From Pseudophaeomoniella oleicola (lineage: Eukaryota > Ascomycota > Eurotiomycetes > Phaeomoniellales > Phaeomoniellaceae): a DNA stretch of 64,000 nt. The notes under the pieces are model-generated. The model had not been told where the DNA came from and did no database searches. It worked only from the letters and a program-made list of their open reading frames with translations. The DNA lies in NCBI GenBank assembly GCA_003868215.1, contig QWDQ01000035.1:124001-188000 (forward strand), in the 5' to 3' direction. Each line of letters opens with the position of its first letter. The stretch's first letter is position 1. The position numbers and the translations under genes are program-made. This document shows, piece by piece, positions 1 to 9,460 of the stretch.

Positions 1-1
1 T

Positions 2-533
2 CCTCTTCGCATCGGCGAGCTCATCTTTGCTGCTGTAAGTCGCTTATCACTTGGTTTGCCTTGTCAGATCTGATCCAAAGCAGGTTGTCACAGGTCTTGT
101 TGCGAAGTATCTTCATGATTTCGACAAGACTCACTCAGCTTGGCCACAAGCTCGCTTCATCTACACCGAAGTGATTGCTCCTCTTTCGATTCTGCTCTCA
201 CTTCTATGGCTTCTGCCTTTCGCCGGAGGTTTCATTCACTATCCCGCAGATCTCCTCATAAGCGCTGCATGGTTCGCCGTTTTCGGCTTGATGGTCAACT
301 CCTACCATCACTTTGGGTGCGGCAGTATCTGGCATTGGTCGGGAATGGTCCATGGCGGCTTTTGTAATCGCATGAAAGCTACTGAGGCTTTCTCATTCCT
401 GTCAGGGATCTTCTGGTTCGTGAGCTTTCTGGTCGGGGTCTGGTTTGTGCACAAGGAACGCAAGAGACAGCCAGTTGCCTATGACAATGCTGGCACCAGC
501 CGTCGCCGATGGTATCGTCGCTCCAGAGTCTAA
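2..533 (+). CDS. MARVEL-domain membrane protein (5' partial)
   Basis: The gene runs in from before the window. The visible exons are 2..34 and 84..533, split by a 49-nt intron (GTAAGT...CAG, 35..83) that joins the frames to read RIGELIFAA followed by VVTGLVAKYL. The rest holds several hydrophobic segments (ILLSLLWLLPFAGGF, LLISAAWFAVFGLMV, FSFLSGIFWFVSFLVGVWF) and the pattern CNRMKATEAFSFLS, typical of fungal four-helix MARVEL proteins. The C-terminus is short, basic and cytosolic in type. Family members sit in the plasma membrane or vesicle membranes, and their exact roles in fungi are mostly unknown. The N-terminal helix lies partly outside the window, so the true start cannot be given. Confidence 0.8.
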
Positions 534-1150
534 ATGATTCATGGTCTGCACGACGACAGAGATTGGGAGATGGGCAGTCGGAAACAAGGTCGGAGGAGCT
601 CCAGAGCTATGTGATCGATGGAGATATGGGCGCCAACAGAGTGGGCATGGCTTGGACGATGATGATTCTTTTGCGGCTTTCTTTTACAACGGAGATACCC
701 AGTTGGCATAGCTGATTTCTGCAGGCGAGGGCGTTGCTGGAACGTGCTAAATTGAGAGCTACAAGTAAACAACTTGATTGCGTACAAATTACACCACTTA
801 TCATTTTCCAACGAGCATAACAACACTTTTGGTCGTAGCAAAGGCAGCCAACATGAAGGTCTGATCTTAGTAGTATTTCTGGTAACAAGGAATCGTTTTC
901 TCTGATGTCGCGCAACATCAGGAGCAAGATTGACAGACCATAGCGATTCGAGACAAAATGGTGCCAAGTTCCACACGTCATTTGCGCGGTATCATAATAA
1001 TTAATCTCAACCACTGAGCTTGGACCCTTTCAACATATTTCCTGGGGAAGGCAAGTCTGGATCCCCTTTGTCACAATCACTTTGTCTCAGTGTTAGACGT
1101 GACTCGGATTCGACGCGAAACATTGCATTTACGATTTACTATGCACAACG
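534..1150. other. Intergenic, MARVEL gene to SLP1
   Basis: This stretch is the 3' flank of the MARVEL gene and the promoter of SLP1. Minus-strand open frames exist here but show no family pattern. I saw no RNA gene or repeat. Confidence 0.6.
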
Positions 1151-3862
1151 ATGGGTGATGGTATGCGCATTGCGTGCGGCTGGCTATGGCTGCTACTTGT
1201 GTTCGCCCATAGTGCTGCCTGCACCACACAGTCGACTTCGGAGACGGTCAGCACATGTCCGTATCGAACCGTCAACTACATCACCCATTCGCTACCGCAA
1301 CAATGCCACAAGTCTAGCTGGTCCAGTTCGACGGCGACCCAGATCAATGAGAGCAAAGATCATACAAGCAATATAGTAACGTCAAGCCCGACAAGCGTTG
1401 CGGACACCACTGCAGACGTTCACGTATCTTCCACAGCGTCGAACATCCCGGTTGCCAGCACTGAAACACCTTCGAGCCTTTCTCAGAGCTTTGAAGCTGC
1501 GCAAGCGACGAACTCCCCGTCCCCTGTACAGGAAGACCCCGATTCGGAATCTGCCTTGGGAAATGCCAATTTTCTGTCGTTCGAGGAATGGAAGAAACAG
1601 CAGCTTGCCAAACTTGGGCAGTCGATGGAACACATTGGAAAGAAGCAGGCCCAGTCAAGTGACGAGAACCGCAAGAGACCGACCAACATCCACACATCGC
1701 TCGACTCTCTAGGCGATGATGCTGAGATTGATCTCAACTTTGGTGGCTTCACCGCCGAAAAGCCAGACGCTCCAGATCCAGCAGATTTCGGCAGACCAAT
1801 TGAAGAACCGTCCGCGGAAATGGCAGATGAGACTGACGTTGCGCCTAACGCAAAGCTGCGAAACAGAGATGCTGGCACAACATGCAAGGAGCGTTTTAAT
1901 TACGCCTCTTTTGACTGCGCAGCCACTGTGTTGAAGACGAATTCCCAAGCTTCAGGTGCCACCTCAGTTCTTGTGGAAAAGAATAAAGACAGCTATATGT
2001 TGAACGAGTGCGCTGCCGAGAACAAATTTATCATTCTTGAACTATGCGACGACATAGCTGTCGATACTGTGGTGCTCGCGAATTTTGAGTTCTTCAGCTC
2101 TACATTTCGAACATTCAGAGTCAGTGTGTCGGATCGGTATCCTGTGAAGCTGGACAAATGGAAGGTCCTTGGGACGTATGAAGCACGCAACACACGAGAA
2201 ATACAGGCCTTTCTCGTGGAGAACCCATTGATCTGGGCCCGTTATCTGAGAGTCGAGTTCCTCACTCATTACGGCAACGAATTCTATTGCCCTCTCAGCT
2301 TAGTGCGAGTACACGGTACAACTATGATGGAGGACTATAAGCATGACGAAGAGGCGGTCAAAGCTGAAGAAGATGAGCAAGAAGATGAAAATGTGCTTCA
2401 AGTTGACGCCGGCGAGGCATTGGCGCCTGATGCAGTTGCGGAACCATTGCTTGAAGAAGAAGCAAACAAAAGCTCATCTGGACATGAAGAAAACATGCCA
2501 GAGCCCACTCCAGATGGTACGCCAACCTCAGAACCGGCAGTTCCTACAATTACAGAAGAAGTGTATCTGCCACCAGCAGATGAATATCAAACTATTCCGG
2601 CAAATCGAACTCTAGATGTATTCAATTTAGCCGAAAGTACATGTGCGAAGGAGCATGGCCCGACTTTCTCCAGAGACTCGGTGACTTTTGTAACAGGGTC
2701 GGCGTCGCACGCCATAACGTCAACAACTTCAGTCCATCACACAACCAATGACCCAGTCGTGGTTTCCACGTCCATTTCAAGCCCATCTACGTCTGAACAG
2801 AATGCGACGTCCAAAGCTGAAACATCCTCTGAAGGAACGAACAAGAACAGCGCATCAAATCTACCTCGGACCACTTCCACCAAATCATCTCAAATTGATC
2901 ATTCCAAACCCGGTTCATCAACCCAACCTCATCCCGCCAATCCCACTATTCAAGAATCTTTCTTTAAATCCGTCCAAAAACGCCTTCAGATGCTCGAGTC
3001 CAATTCTTCCTTATCGTTGCAATATATTGAGGAGCAGTCTCGAATTCTTAGGGAAGCCTTCAGCAAGGTCGAGCAAAAGCAAGTAGCCAAAACCACGACA
3101 TTTTTGAATTATCTCAATGCTACTGTCATCAGTGAATTGAAGGATTTTCGTCAGCAATATGATCAGATATGGCAATCGACAGTCATCGAGCTTGAAACGC
3201 AACGTGAACAATATCAACGAGAAGTTCTCGCCATGAACTCTCGTCTCGGTATATTGGCTGATGAGATCATTTTCCAAAAGCGCATGTCGATTCTCCAAAG
3301 TATCCTTGTGCTCCTGTGCCTGGCACTGGTTTTGTTCTCTCGCGGCGCTTTGAACAGTTACCTTGAATTACCCATCGTGCAGAATGTGATGGCCAGATCC
3401 CCCAGTTGGCGAACCCCTCTATCTCCGGAAACTCCGAATGGCAGCCCGGCTGCAGGCAGACGGTATCCATCTTCACAATCCAAAACCTCCTCTGGTGGCC
3501 TCGGCCATGAGCGCAACACATCAGACGATGTGCATGATGAGAGTATCAACCCCGCCATCGCCTACTCACCGCCTACGCCAACGTCGCAATACGACGGCTC
3601 TGAAGGTGATCGTTCCGATTCTGAAGTGGAGCCAATCTCGGATCCGGTGCCCAGCTTTGAGGCAATTGAGCGTCCTAGAAGTAGTCCTGGCGTCTTGACT
3701 AGAGTTGGGGATTCACCAACTCCCAGTGTGAAAGCCTTGGACGAAGATGCTGTCACGAGGTCGATACTCTTCCAGTCCCTTGAAGGAGGAGCTACCACCA
3801 GTCTTTCAAACGGCGATGATGCAACACGAGCGTCTCCATCGCTTGGTATACATGAAGGATGA
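1151..3862 (+). CDS. SLP1: SUN-like protein SLP1 (ER membrane)
   Basis: This is one 903-residue open frame. A signal peptide (MRIACGWLWLLLVFAHSAAC; the start could also be the second Met at 1163) leads into a low-complexity Ser/Thr region with the SLP1/SUCO signature FEEWKKQQL near residue 145. The SUN-like (Sad1/UNC-C) domain spans about residues 245-400 (from KERFNYASFDCAA to CPLSLVRVHGTTM). A long Ser/Thr/acidic linker, a predicted coiled coil (about 610-700) and one membrane helix (ILVLLCLALVLF, about 717-730) follow, then a Ser/Pro-rich cytosolic tail. In yeast, Slp1 with Emp65 protects soluble ER proteins from degradation and helps place the nuclear-envelope protein Mps3. The domain order matches that family. 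The role is inferred from homology. Confidence 0.88.
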   Translation: MGDGMRIACGWLWLLLVFAHSAACTTQSTSETVSTCPYRTVNYITHSLPQQCHKSSWSSSTATQINESKDHTSNIVTSSPTSVADTTADVHVSSTASNIPVASTETPSSLSQSFEAAQATNSPSPVQEDPDSESALGNANFLSFEEWKKQQLAKLGQSMEHIGKKQAQSSDENRKRPTNIHTSLDSLGDDAEIDLNFGGFTAEKPDAPDPADFGRPIEEPSAEMADETDVAPNAKLRNRDAGTTCKERFNYASFDCAATVLKTNSQASGATSVLVEKNKDSYMLNECAAENKFIILELCDDIAVDTVVLANFEFFSSTFRTFRVSVSDRYPVKLDKWKVLGTYEARNTREIQAFLVENPLIWARYLRVEFLTHYGNEFYCPLSLVRVHGTTMMEDYKHDEEAVKAEEDEQEDENVLQVDAGEALAPDAVAEPLLEEEANKSSSGHEENMPEPTPDGTPTSEPAVPTITEEVYLPPADEYQTIPANRTLDVFNLAESTCAKEHGPTFSRDSVTFVTGSASHAITSTTSVHHTTNDPVVVSTSISSPSTSEQNATSKAETSSEGTNKNSASNLPRTTSTKSSQIDHSKPGSSTQPHPANPTIQESFFKSVQKRLQMLESNSSLSLQYIEEQSRILREAFSKVEQKQVAKTTTFLNYLNATVISELKDFRQQYDQIWQSTVIELETQREQYQREVLAMNSRLGILADEIIFQKRMSILQSILVLLCLALVLFSRGALNSYLELPIVQNVMARSPSWRTPLSPETPNGSPAAGRRYPSSQSKTSSGGLGHERNTSDDVHDESINPAIAYSPPTPTSQYDGSEGDRSDSEVEPISDPVPSFEAIERPRSSPGVLTRVGDSPTPSVKALDEDAVTRSILFQSLEGGATTSLSNGDDATRASPSLGIHEG

Positions 3863-4760
3863 AACACGACCTTCTCCAGAGTTTTATTATACCTTTATCC
3901 CAGTGGAAATCAGTGAATTATGAGCAATGAGCGGATGCGACACGTCAGACGATGAGTTCCTATGTTCCTTTCCATGAGTCATAGCATAGCGACGGTGCCT
4001 GTTTACAAATTACTGGGTGCTTAGATGATATAGTTATTGTTAATATAATCATAATGACTCCTTTCTACCCTTGTTCTTCGATCAATTGTGGATGATTTGT
4101 GTTTCAAGAACGTGCATCTATTGGTGATCAATTGGTTCGGGGCTTCATTCGTGATCTGCTGTGGCCTACTTCGAAGTTACTACTTCTACTACTTCTAGAT
4201 CCGCCTCCATCTTTTACCCGCGTTGTCTGGTCAACCAGAAGCTCTTCACCGGATTTTCCCTTTTAGGTGGCAAAAAGTAAACGAATGCCGTGGACTGATT
4301 ACTCCGCTTCATAGCAACAGTGACATTACCTCACGTACCGGACATCGTAGGTCACATACCAATAAATAAGTCACTACCAATACTAAAGTACCCGCTCTCG
4401 CATCCTTGATTTCTCATCCAGCACGAATACCATCCCGTCATCGAACTGACTTTTTTGGCTCCTCTGTGGACAAGACAAATAACTTGGATAAACAATTCCT
4501 TTTCCCTTTCCACCCGTTTACTCGAACTTCTATACAACCTCCCCTACCACTTTATCGTGCTGGATTACGAACGCACGTAGGAAAGAAGTTCATCGCAACT
4601 CCGATTTGATCAGCCCCGTCGACAGATAGGAACTGCAGAAGTACAACGTCAGATTGTGCCAGGTTGGCGAACACCTTGCTACCTCTTCTACGGTCTACGT
4701 CTCTTGCGATCAGAGATTTCCACCTCTGTGTGCTGCCCACACAAGCCAATTATCATTGCC
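3863..4760. other. Intergenic, SLP1 to SPO12-like gene
   Basis: This holds the 3' flank of SLP1 and a pyrimidine-rich 5' leader for the following small gene. No RNA gene or convincing coding exon was seen. Confidence 0.55.
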
Positions 4761-5135
4761 ATGGACTACAGAAACACCTCGACCACAACAGCAACGGGCA
4801 ACCACCCTCAAATCCTCTCCGAACGTTCCCCAAACACCTCCTCTCCCAGCATCGCAGCCACATCCTCACCGACGAAGATGGACTTCAAGGATGTCAAACA
4901 GACATCTTCAGCCACATCTAGCAACACTTCACAGCAACAGAGACCCTTGGTTGCTTCATCGCATTCTCAACAGCAGCAGCAGCAACAATACATCTCCCCA
5001 TCCGATGCTCTTCAGTCTCCGACTACCAAGAAGCTGTCGGACCTGAAAGCAAAGAAGATCAATGGAGGTGGGATGAAGGGCAAGACCTTGTTCCGAGGAA
5101 TTGTCGGCAGGAATAGAGACGGTATGGGGTTGTAA
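4761..5135 (+). CDS. Spo12-like mitotic exit regulator
   Basis: This is a 124-residue, Ser/Thr/Gln-rich, mostly disordered protein. Near its C-terminus it carries ISPSDALQSPTTKKL. That matches the short conserved box of the fungal Spo12 family: two SP phosphosites seven residues apart, the same spacing as the regulatory serines in yeast Spo12. A basic tail (KGKTLFRGIVGRNR) follows and may be a nuclear signal. In yeast, Spo12 is a nuclear component of the FEAR network that promotes Cdc14 release in anaphase. A glutamine run (seven Q) precedes the box. The ATG at 4761 was chosen because the upstream in-frame extension is Cys/Leu-rich and unlike the family. The rest of the protein has no recognisable domain, so the call rests on one motif. 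Confidence 0.68.
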   Translation: MDYRNTSTTTATGNHPQILSERSPNTSSPSIAATSSPTKMDFKDVKQTSSATSSNTSQQQRPLVASSHSQQQQQQQYISPSDALQSPTTKKLSDLKAKKINGGGMKGKTLFRGIVGRNRDGMGL

Positions 5136-6598
5136 GAGCTCAACCTCGGCCGTGTCTAAAGGAAGCATGAAATGAGGATGAACGGCGAGAAGGATAGACC
5201 ACGACCGAAAGTACATCGATATCAAAGCTACCTATTCTATCTGGGATGTTTCAGGACGGTGACGGGTAGATCTTACGAATTGAACGAAAGAGAAAACACT
5301 CTGCAGGACCCTGGCCACGGTGAAGAATAAATGAAGAAGGTCTGTTGTTTGCGTTACATGCTACATCAAGCAAGCCTCATCTCGACTTTGGACTTCAGCT
5401 AGGTTGGTCCCTGTTATCGAATACCAATATCTTCAGTACAAGAGAGAACCCGACCCCTTCGATCGGAACATTACATTCTTTTTTCAGTTATACGAGCGCT
5501 TGGTAAGAGGCTAGGTTTCAATTTTGCGTTGGGAGGATGGAAAGAGGGTATTGGGTCCTGGCAAGGTTGGTCTATGTGTACGATTGCTTGCCTATACACA
5601 TGGCATTCCGTCCATTTGGAAGCTGCACTGGTGTTTTTTTGCTTTTCATGTCTGTTTCTCTTATCATCACTTCAAGCCATGCTATATGAATCATTGGGTC
5701 GTTCACATAGCATGAAGCTTGCGAATCCCCATGGACCATATGTTATGTATCATCCACAGATTGTCTCTCCTTCTTAACCTTTGGAATCATCGGGTTTTAG
5801 ATCTGTCTTTGTCTCGTCTGCTGCGTTTCACTTTCCCCTTTTCTTTCCAGAGTGGAAGGCAGAGATGGCGATGGGTGCAAATTTGAGACTTCTATCGGGG
5901 AGGAGCGGTATGAGGTCCAGGTGGAAAGAAGGAGTTTTAGTTGGCTCTTGTTTTCCTTTTTGGTATTGCTAGGGGATGGGTACCTAGATTAGAATAAAAT
6001 AGATCAGAGGAGGCGAAAGAAAGGGTTGTTGAAGAGGCGAATGCAATCCGAATTGGAACCTTTTTCTGTTCTGGTATTCATTCTTCTTTTGCTTCTTTTC
6101 CTCTTCCCTCTTGGTAAACTTCTTTCTTATCTCAAATGTGGCTAGTAGAATATAGGACGTCTAGAGTAGAGTAAAGTAGAGTAGAGTAGATAGAGCATGA
6201 GATCGAACATCTGCAGCTGTCTGTTGTACCTACTACCTAGGTAATAATTCATTATATCAAGAACTCTTTTTCCGATAGATATAATCAACCCAACCAACCC
6301 CCCAGCCAAAAAAATATATCTAATTAATTATATACTTCAAAGAATAGATGATAAGTCAAGTCAACGATCACCATCAGCAAAAAAAAACCACAGACAAGAC
6401 AATCCCAGCCAGCAGCACTACCACACCACCGCCACCACCAACCAACCAAACCACCAATCCATCCATCCTTACTTACTTACAACCAACCAAGCAAGCAAGT
6501 CAAGTACAAACAAGTAAAAAGAAATCCCTCTTCCCCCCGCCCCCCCAATAAAATATATTAGTAGAATTAGTGAATTTGAAAAAGGAAAAAAAGAAAGA
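5136..6598. other. Intergenic with simple repeats
   Basis: No gene was recognised. From about 6150 the DNA becomes low complexity: AGTAGAGTAGAGTAG runs near 6170-6195, CAACCAACC and AAGCAAGCAAG tracts at 6285-6510, and a C run near 6535-6546. An open frame at 6348..6551 is only the translation of these tracts. The A-rich strand just left of 6599 would be a T-rich Pol III terminator for the tRNA gene read leftward. Confidence 0.55.
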
Positions 6599-6670
6599 TG
6601 GACAAGCGGCGAATTGAACGCCGGACCGCCTCTATGCTAAAGAGGAATCATACCACTAGACCACATGCCC
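6599..6670 (-). tRNA. tRNA-Ala(AGC), intronless
   Basis: On the minus strand the RNA starts GGGCATG. The anticodon arm is CCTCT-TTAGCAT-AGAGG (anticodon AGC, reads GCU) and the T arm is CGGCG-TTCAATT-CGCCG. It ends CTTGTCC plus discriminator A. The acceptor stem has the G3:U70 wobble pair, the main identity mark of tRNA-Ala, and A73. One acceptor pair (position 6 with 67) is a T-T mismatch. A T-rich stretch follows at the 3' side, fitting a Pol III terminator. A second copy with an intron lies about 320 bp away. Confidence 0.9.
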
Positions 6671-6990
6671 CCTGTATTTTACACGGTTCGTGTGAAGTAA
6701 AAATCGGGGAATTGGAAATATATTTCTCACACCGTGGTTGAGTAGAAAAGTTTAGTGATTATTAGTTAGAGAAGAGGGGAGGGAAATTTGAAGGGCGGTG
6801 GATCCACCCATGTAGGTAGGGGAACGGGGCGGCAAAAAAAGTTTGGAATTCCACAAGGGGGTCAGTCAGTCAGTTAGCCAGCCAGACAATAAGGTAGATA
6901 AATGAATTGGGTCATTCCACTCAATTCCAACAGAAGTCAAGTCACCCATTCAATAACTACCGGCTGCTGACAAAAAGCAAAAAGGAAAGT
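6671..6990. other. Spacer between the two tRNA-Ala genes
   Basis: This has AT-rich and G-rich tracts and the run GTCAGTCAGTCAGTTAGCC. No coding sequence was seen. The A-rich 25 bases left of each tRNA resemble each other, so the duplicated unit includes the terminator side. Confidence 0.5.
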
Positions 6991-7079
6991 TGGACAAGCG
7001 GCGAATTGAACGCCGGACCGCCTCTACGCTGGCTATTCAACAGTGCTAAAGAGGAATCATACCACTAGACCACATGCCC
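6991..7079 (-). tRNA. tRNA-Ala(AGC) with 17-nt intron
   Basis: The mature part is the same as the neighbouring tRNA-Ala(AGC) copy, including G3:U70, A73 and the 6:67 T-T mismatch. It is interrupted after the base 3' of the anticodon (position 37) by 17 nt, at 7027..7043 on the plus strand. That is the canonical place for a eukaryotic nuclear tRNA intron. Removing the insert gives CCTCT-TTAGCAT-AGAGG, identical to the intronless copy. The exact intron edges can slide by a base. Confidence 0.88.
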
Positions 7080-7478
7080 ATTTATGACTGAATGTGTGCG
7101 CTGCTTAGACGCTGTTCATGTAGAGGAATTGGCGCATTATAGTATATGTCTAAAAAAATGTGGAGAAGCTGTTGGATATAACGTAGAGAAATGGTTTGGA
7201 TAAATGCTTCGGGTTTTCATCGCTTTTGTAAAAGTTTCTGGTCGAGGTGATAGTCCCCGAAGAAAAGAAGAAAAGATAGCTCTGGTCAGCTATTGTTAAT
7301 TAGTGAAAGCTGACTTTGTTCAAATGTACGAAATCTGTTACAGTAAGGGAATCGATGCATGCCAAGGAATTTTCATCTTTCGAAAGACGACGAAAAAGTC
7401 CAAGCCTTAAACCTATCTAGTAATCAGGACGAGATGATCCTCGCAAACTAGGAGGAGGAGAGGGAGAGGTTCGTCGAA
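7080..7478. other. Intergenic, tRNA to BMT5
   Basis: This region probably carries the promoter of the rRNA methyltransferase gene. No further feature was seen. Confidence 0.5.
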
Positions 7479-8778
7479 ATGGGAAGAGGGCACAAGAGAT
7501 CCCATCCGAGGCACGATGATGTGCGAGGAGGCGACCAGAAACGGCTCAAGCCTTCGCAGCTCCCCCTTCAGAAGGAGAAGAAGATGGGGGGCATGGTGAA
7601 CGGGAAGCATTCGAGATCGGGATCGGGGAACGGCCAGAGTCGGTCTATTATCAAGACGGCATCGAGAGCAAAGGTGCCGTTTCGGAAGAAGGATAATATT
7701 CTTTTGCTCGGGGAAGGTAAGGAGCAGTCTATCTTATCCTCTAGACTCCCTAACTCGTTTTGTTGTTATTTATTGCACCATGGTCAAATCCTTCAATATC
7801 CCGCTGCTTACACTTAGTTCAGGCGACTTTTCATTTTCTTCATCTCTCCTGAAGAGTCATGGCTGCAGATTCTTGACTGCAACTTCATATGACGACTATG
7901 AGACACTGCTCACAAAGTATCCGAATATTCAGACTACGCTTGACACCCTGGTCGGATCGCATGAAGGCAACGGCACTGCTGACGAGGAAACGCACAACGA
8001 AGCCAATTCACTGGACGACAGAGAATGGCGAGGATTTTCTCCTACTCCATCAGACGATGATGAATCGTTGAACGTGTCAGCAGAACCTGATGTAGGCTCA
8101 AGATCTCTCCCAATCAAGATCCTACATTCGGTCGACGCGAATAAGGTTGGCAGTTCGAAGGAGATCCGCAACCGTGGCCCATTCGATAAGATCGTATTCA
8201 ACTTCCCGCACGTCGGGGGTATCACGAAGGATGTCAACCGACAAGTCAGACTCAACCAAGAATTACTCGTCGGATTCCTCAAGTCTTGCAAGGGCTTACT
8301 GAGCAGTCCAACTAAACGGCCTCGCCATCCAAAAGAAAAGAGCGACCGCTACGACACCGACGAAGAAGATGAGCTACTAGAAGAAGGCGAGGCAAATCAT
8401 GCAGAGCTACCACCCAACGGCCAAGTTATCCTCACCGTATTCGAAGGAGAACCTTACTCCCTCTGGAACGTGCGTGATCTCGCCCGCCATTCAGGCTATC
8501 GAGTGGTCGAGAGCTTCCGGTTCCCGTGGGAGGCCTACCCGGGCTACAAACACGCCCGCACCCTAGGAGACGTGCAGGGCAAAGAACGCGAGGACGGGAA
8601 ACGCAGCGGCGCATGGCGCGGTGAAGAGAGAGACGCGAGGATGTACCTGTTCGAGATCAACGATTCATCTCAACACCATCCTCAGGGTGATGCTAATACT
8701 ACCAACCCACGTCGGAAGGGTAAACCTGGCAGCAGCAGCAAATCGGCCAACGGTGATACGGACGACGAATCTGCATGA
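7479..8778 (+). CDS. BMT5: 25S rRNA uridine-N3 methyltransferase (BMT5-like)
   Basis: Exons are 7479..7716 and 7823..8778 (397 residues). The 106-nt intron (GTAAGG...TTCAG) splits the glycine of the SAM-binding motif, which reads NILLLGEGDFSFSSSLL after splicing. Next come the family box FDKIVFNFPHVGG and the following helix NRQVRLNQELLVGFL, then an acidic insert (YDTDEEDELLEEGE) and the conserved end VILTVFEGEPYSLWNV...GYRVVESFRFPWEAYPGY. This is the DUF2431/BMT5 family. Yeast Bmt5 makes m3U2634 in 25S rRNA in the nucleolus. The first 70 residues are very basic, fitting a nucleolar protein. Confidence 0.88.
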
Positions 8779-9460
8779 ACAATCGAGCGGTCAGCCCAAA
8801 TGATACACTTCAAAGAAGACTATTATTTTTCTGGGTTCTTCACGGACGACCCGGTTTGGATAATATCTCACAATCAGCCCGATCAAATATGTTCCAATTA
8901 TTAAGCAGCAGCAGCTGCTGCTGCTTTGCCAGCTATATACACATATATATATGTATACGCACAACAAGCGTATACACACCTAGAGGAGAGCATGATGGTT
9001 GACTGACCGAGGAATAACTGGCTCCGGGCTGGTTGTATGGATTGTGTTTGGTATGCTAGCCTCTGTATGATGATTATGTTCACTGGCTGCTGAGGTTTGG
9101 TGGAACGGGTTGTAATAGTGAACGTGAGGTCGATCGCGCACACGGTCCAGGAGGGGGGGGAGGAATGGACATTGTCTCTGGCCAATCTGGATTTGTCTAT
9201 GGTACATTAGGGTTGAAGTGAATCAATACAGTTTCTAATGACTAGCTACACGGATGCCTTGGGTCAATAAAGCAATGCGTAAGGGTATGCGGAAGAGCTA
9301 GAGGAAAGCCAAGAGCAAGGACAACCATCCCCAGTCAGATAAAAGAAAGCACGAATGCAGTGTGCCACGCAAAGATGCCGTCAAGAGAAGAATCCACATA
9401 CCAGCGCCCACCGGTGGTATCAGTGCTATCAGATCAGATCCCAGCGCTAGTTCAGATCTC
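8779..9460. other. Intergenic, convergent BMT5 / UDP-glucose dehydrogenase
   Basis: Both flanking genes end here. The stretch holds an AGC/GCT run (AGCAGCAGCAGCTGCTGCTGC, about 8905) that can fold on itself, a TATA/CA-rich tract (8933-8960) and a G run near 9154. No gene was recognised. Confidence 0.5.

Noticed and set aside
539-1014. Two overlapping minus-strand frames of 135-145 codons before SLP1
   Set aside because: No domain, no conserved pattern and Cys/Ser-rich composition typical of chance frames.
5529-5777. Hydrophobic 82-codon frame after the SPO12-like gene
   Set aside because: No family pattern; it is more likely part of a 3' untranslated region.
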